A stretch of DNA of 8,405 nucleotides from a bacterium (GTDB lineage: Bacteria > Latescibacterota > UBA2968 > GCA-2709665): the NCBI GenBank assembly GCA_027619145.1, contig JAQCGA010000146.1, positions 1-8,405 on the forward strand. Direction: 5' to 3'. Positions 6,274-8,405 of this stretch are shown piece by piece; within the stretch, counting starts at the first letter, position 1; each line of letters starts with the position of its first letter. The position numbers and the translations under genes were made by a program. A model generated the notes under the pieces. That model did no database searches. It was not told where the DNA came from and saw nothing but the letters and a program-made list of their open reading frames with translations.

Positions 6274-7245
6274 ATGTTGAGGTTTATTCGTGGATTTTTT
6301 GCTCTGGCACTGTTGTTGACGAGTGCAGATATTCAGGCTCAGACGACACAGGTTGATGAGCGGATTCCTACTTACGAGAGGGTCCGTGGCATTACGGGAA
6401 GTGCAAGCAGTATTGGTTCGGATACAATGAATAACCTGATGGCCCTGTGGCTGGAAGGGTTCCGCAAGTACTATCCCAATGTGAATATTCAAATTGAAGG
6501 AAAGGGGTCTAGCACGGCGCCGCCTTCGTTGATTGAAGGGACCGCTCAGTTTGGTCCAATGTCCCGGCCGATGAAGTCAACGGAAATGGACAAATTTGAG
6601 AAAGCCTTTGGGTACAAACCCACGGCGTTGCGAACTTCGATGGATGCTCTGGCCGTATTTGTGAACAAAGATAACCCGATTAAAGGTTTGACGTTGCCAC
6701 AGGTGGATGCCATTTTTTCTAAAACACGGCGGGGTGGATATTCTGGAGACATTAGCCGGTGGGGTCAGGTAGGCTGGCAAGGTGAAAGCAAAATGGCCGC
6801 AATGAGCCTGTACGGGCGAAACTCGGCATCGGGCACGTACGGGTTTTTCAAGGAGCACGCGTTGTTTAAAGGGGATTATAAGGATGAAGTGAAGGAACAA
6901 CCGGGCTCTGCTTCTGTGGTACAGGGCATCGCGGGAGACCGGTACGGAATTGGATACAGTGGGATTGGATACAAGACTTCGGGGGTGCGGGTGTTGCCGC
7001 TGGCAGAACGGGAGGGGGCGGTGTATATGGACGGCACCCTGGCAAATGTGATGGACGGTTCTTACCCGCTGGGACGCTTTCTGTACATTTATATTAACAA
7101 AGCACCGGGCAAGCCCCTGGACCCAATGGTGCGCGAGTTCTGCAAGTTTATTTTCTCTAAAGAAGGCCAGGAAGTCGTCATTAAGGATGGGTACATGCCC
7201 GTGCCTTTTGAAGTGATCCAGGAAGAATTGGAAAACCTGAAGTAA
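6274..7245 (+). CDS. pstS: phosphate ABC transporter periplasmic binding protein PstS
   Basis: A 323-residue binding protein with a signal peptide (R3, R6, hydrophobic 8-15, cleavage likely after Ala22, no lipobox Cys). ITGSASSIGSDTMNNLMALW (40-59) is the first ligand loop, GKGSSTAP (76-83) the second, and YGRNSASGTYGFF (180-192) carries Arg182, Ser186, Gly187 and Thr188, which align with the phosphate-binding Arg135, Ser139, Gly140 and Thr141 of E. coli PstS. Where E. coli has Asp56 (in ASDAPL), this protein reads GPMSRPM (94-100), as in the Pseudomonas-type PstS that occurs with long PstC proteins. It captures phosphate in the periplasm and delivers it to PstC/PstA. AAGGAG sits 7 bases before ATG 6274; an in-frame upstream ATG-less extension (GTG 6238) lacks a ribosome site. 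Third gene position after the Pho promoter, upstream of a strong hairpin that likely favours its expression. Confidence 0.95.
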   Translation: MLRFIRGFFALALLLTSADIQAQTTQVDERIPTYERVRGITGSASSIGSDTMNNLMALWLEGFRKYYPNVNIQIEGKGSSTAPPSLIEGTAQFGPMSRPMKSTEMDKFEKAFGYKPTALRTSMDALAVFVNKDNPIKGLTLPQVDAIFSKTRRGGYSGDISRWGQVGWQGESKMAAMSLYGRNSASGTYGFFKEHALFKGDYKDEVKEQPGSASVVQGIAGDRYGIGYSGIGYKTSGVRVLPLAEREGAVYMDGTLANVMDGSYPLGRFLYIYINKAPGKPLDPMVREFCKFIFSKEGQEVVIKDGYMPVPFEVIQEELENLK

Positions 7246-7258
7246 GGATTTGTCCAAG

Positions 7259-7286
7259 CGGTCACCCTGGTTTCGCAGGGTGACCG
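7259..7286 (+). promoter_or_regulatory. intercistronic hairpin between pstS and pstC
   Basis: CGGTCACCCTG (7259-7269) and CAGGGTGACCG (7276-7286) form a perfect 11-bp GC-rich stem with the 6-base loop GTTTCG, starting 14 bases after the pstS stop. No T-run follows, so it is not an intrinsic terminator. By analogy with hairpins behind other binding-protein genes it probably blocks 3' exonucleases and raises the pstS to pstC mRNA ratio. Confidence 0.75.
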
Positions 7287-7308
7287 TGCTGGGCTGGGAG
7301 AGGGTGGT

Positions 7309-8405
7309 ATGGCAGAACCGCAAACAAAAAAAGAGAGGGTACTGGCCGGGCGTCGTCCGCCATTGCCCGGCATTACACCGATGGCACGGACGATGGATCG
7401 GGTGTGGCGGTGGGTGGTGGCCGTAGGTGGAATCGGTGTGATTCTGGTTGTGCTGGGTATTCTGGTTTTTGTGCTGATGGAATCTTACCCTCTGTTTCTG
7501 GATCCTGAAACCCGGCAGGTGGGTCTTCTGGATGTTGCCGGAGAAGAAGGCGTGCTGGCCGTGGGTAGCGATCCATACCGGAAAATTGCGTATGCGGTTC
7601 GGGCTGGGGATGTGGCGTTCTTCAGCCTGGAAGATGGAAGCCTGCTGAAACGTGTGGCACCGGTTGAGGACCTGCAGATTCAGTCTGTGAGCCGCTCTCC
7701 TGGAGATGGGTACCTGGGATTGGGCCTGGATGCGGGATATGTGGCGGCGGTGCGCGTGAACTTCCGGGTGAGTTTTGAAGAAAGTAAACGTCGAATTGAG
7801 CCCGAACTGGACATGGAGAGCCAGGTACGTCTGGATGCTGCCGGTGGGAAGGTTGTGCGTGTAGATTATCGGAATGATGGTTCTGGGCGGTCCTCGTTTG
7901 CGGGAATTACAGATTCGGGACGGCTTCTCCTGGGCCTTCTCCGGCAACGGCGCGGTTTGCTGGGCGGCGGAAAAAAAGAACATTTTGTTTACGATTTGAC
8001 CGAGGATATAGAGGGGCGGCCCACAGCGGTGGTGGTGGATGGACGTGGGAGATATGCGCTGGCAGGCACAGACCGGGGGGAAGTCTATTGCTGGGATGTG
8101 TCCGATCCGGCAATGCGGCCCCGAAGGATGCAGCGCTTTCAGGCGGCTGAGGTTGGGCAGGCAATTACTGCACTGTCTTTCCTGCTGGGCGATGTGTCGG
8201 TTGTTGTGGGAGACGCGGAAGGACAGGTTAGTACGTGGTTTCCCGTTCGTCAGCCAGGTGGCCAGGCCTATCGGAGTTTTCAGAAGGTGCACGACTTTCG
8301 ACCTCACCCGGCCCCAGTCGTTGTCATTTCTCCTTCTGAGCGAGATAAACAGTTTCTTACAGGAGACGCCGAGGGGGGGGTGATGTTACGCCACATGACG
8401 TCTGA
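7309..8405 (+). CDS. pstC: phosphate ABC transporter permease PstC, long form (N-terminal part)
   Basis: An open frame of 365 codons starts at ATG 7309 (GGAG at 7297-7300, 8 bases away) and leaves the window without a stop. A basic cytoplasmic head (residues 1-35) is followed by one membrane helix at about 36-57, then ESYPLF and a long soluble region predicted to be periplasmic. That region shows repeated beta-propeller-like blades: VLAVGSDPYRKIAYAV with FFSLEDGSLL (about 83-114), VVVDGRGRYALAGTDRGEVY with CWDV (about 241-264), ITALSF with VVVGDAEGQVSTWF (about 286-312) and VVISPSERDKQFLTGDAEGG (about 338-357). Pseudomonas and Vibrio PstC proteins carry such an insert between the first and second membrane helices; short E. 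coli-type PstC does not. The permease core with its EAA loop would lie past the edge. Together with pstS just upstream, the call is good, but it rests on context and topology since no transporter motif is inside the window. Confidence 0.85.
   Translation, partial: MAEPQTKKERVLAGRRPPLPGITPMARTMDRVWRWVVAVGGIGVILVVLGILVFVLMESYPLFLDPETRQVGLLDVAGEEGVLAVGSDPYRKIAYAVRAGDVAFFSLEDGSLLKRVAPVEDLQIQSVSRSPGDGYLGLGLDAGYVAAVRVNFRVSFEESKRRIEPELDMESQVRLDAAGGKVVRVDYRNDGSGRSSFAGITDSGRLLLGLLRQRRGLLGGGKKEHFVYDLTEDIEGRPTAVVVDGRGRYALAGTDRGEVYCWDVSDPAMRPRRMQRFQAAEVGQAITALSFLLGDVSVVVGDAEGQVSTWFPVRQPGGQAYRSFQKVHDFRPHPAPVVVISPSERDKQFLTGDAEGGVMLRHMTS

Noticed and set aside
6577..8307. 576-codon open frame on the minus strand opposite pstS and pstC
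   Set aside because: It is antisense to pstS and the pstC start, both strongly supported; its translation is rich in His, Pro, Arg and Gln with no motif, and it has no ribosome site.

Overview
The window looks like chromosomal DNA of a Gram-negative (diderm), probably uncultured bacterium. The evidence for a diderm is an outer-membrane porin with a signal peptide and C-terminal Phe. The mix of an HpcH/HpaI aldolase, a stray cohesin-like fragment, a MoxR ATPase with a large unknown partner, and a Pst system would fit a Poribacteria/Latescibacterota-like lineage, but the sequence alone cannot fix the taxon and I hold that guess weakly.

Layout. 1-641 (minus): the N-terminal 213 codons of an HpcH/HpaI-type aldolase that runs off the left edge. 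747-1117 (minus): a small cohesin-like gene, probably decayed, with a clear intrinsic terminator. 1118-1704: a 587-base gene-free stretch holding a compact series of inverted repeats and then a good sigma70-type promoter. 1705-4583 (plus): a two-gene module, a MoxR-family AAA+ ATPase followed by a 612-residue protein with no sure family, separated by 95 bases that carry tandem CAATT heptamers. 4584-5160: an intergenic region with a 73-base MITE-like element and then an AT-rich part carrying four direct repeats at exact 11-base spacing, read here as a Pho box array with a -10 hexamer. 5161-8405 (plus): an OprP-like porin, PstS, and the first 365 codons of a PstC permease with a large periplasmic WD40-like domain, cut by the right edge.

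How the genes work together. The right-hand part reads as a phosphate-starvation operon: the porin admits anions through the outer membrane, PstS binds phosphate in the periplasm, and PstC is one half of the inner-membrane channel (PstA and PstB are expected beyond the edge). PstS and PstC both resemble the long Pseudomonas-type forms. A strong 11-bp hairpin between pstS and pstC probably lets pstS mRNA accumulate above pstC. The AAA+ ATPase and its 612-residue neighbour are probably co-transcribed; MoxR ATPases usually remodel or assemble a partner, normally with a VWA protein, but no VWA gene is present here.

A window-wide signal is base asymmetry: the plus strand is strongly C-rich from 1 to about 4600 whatever the gene direction, and G-rich from about 5160 to the end. 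The switch falls in the intergenic region with the MITE-like element and the Pho boxes. It may mark a replichore switch or an inversion junction.
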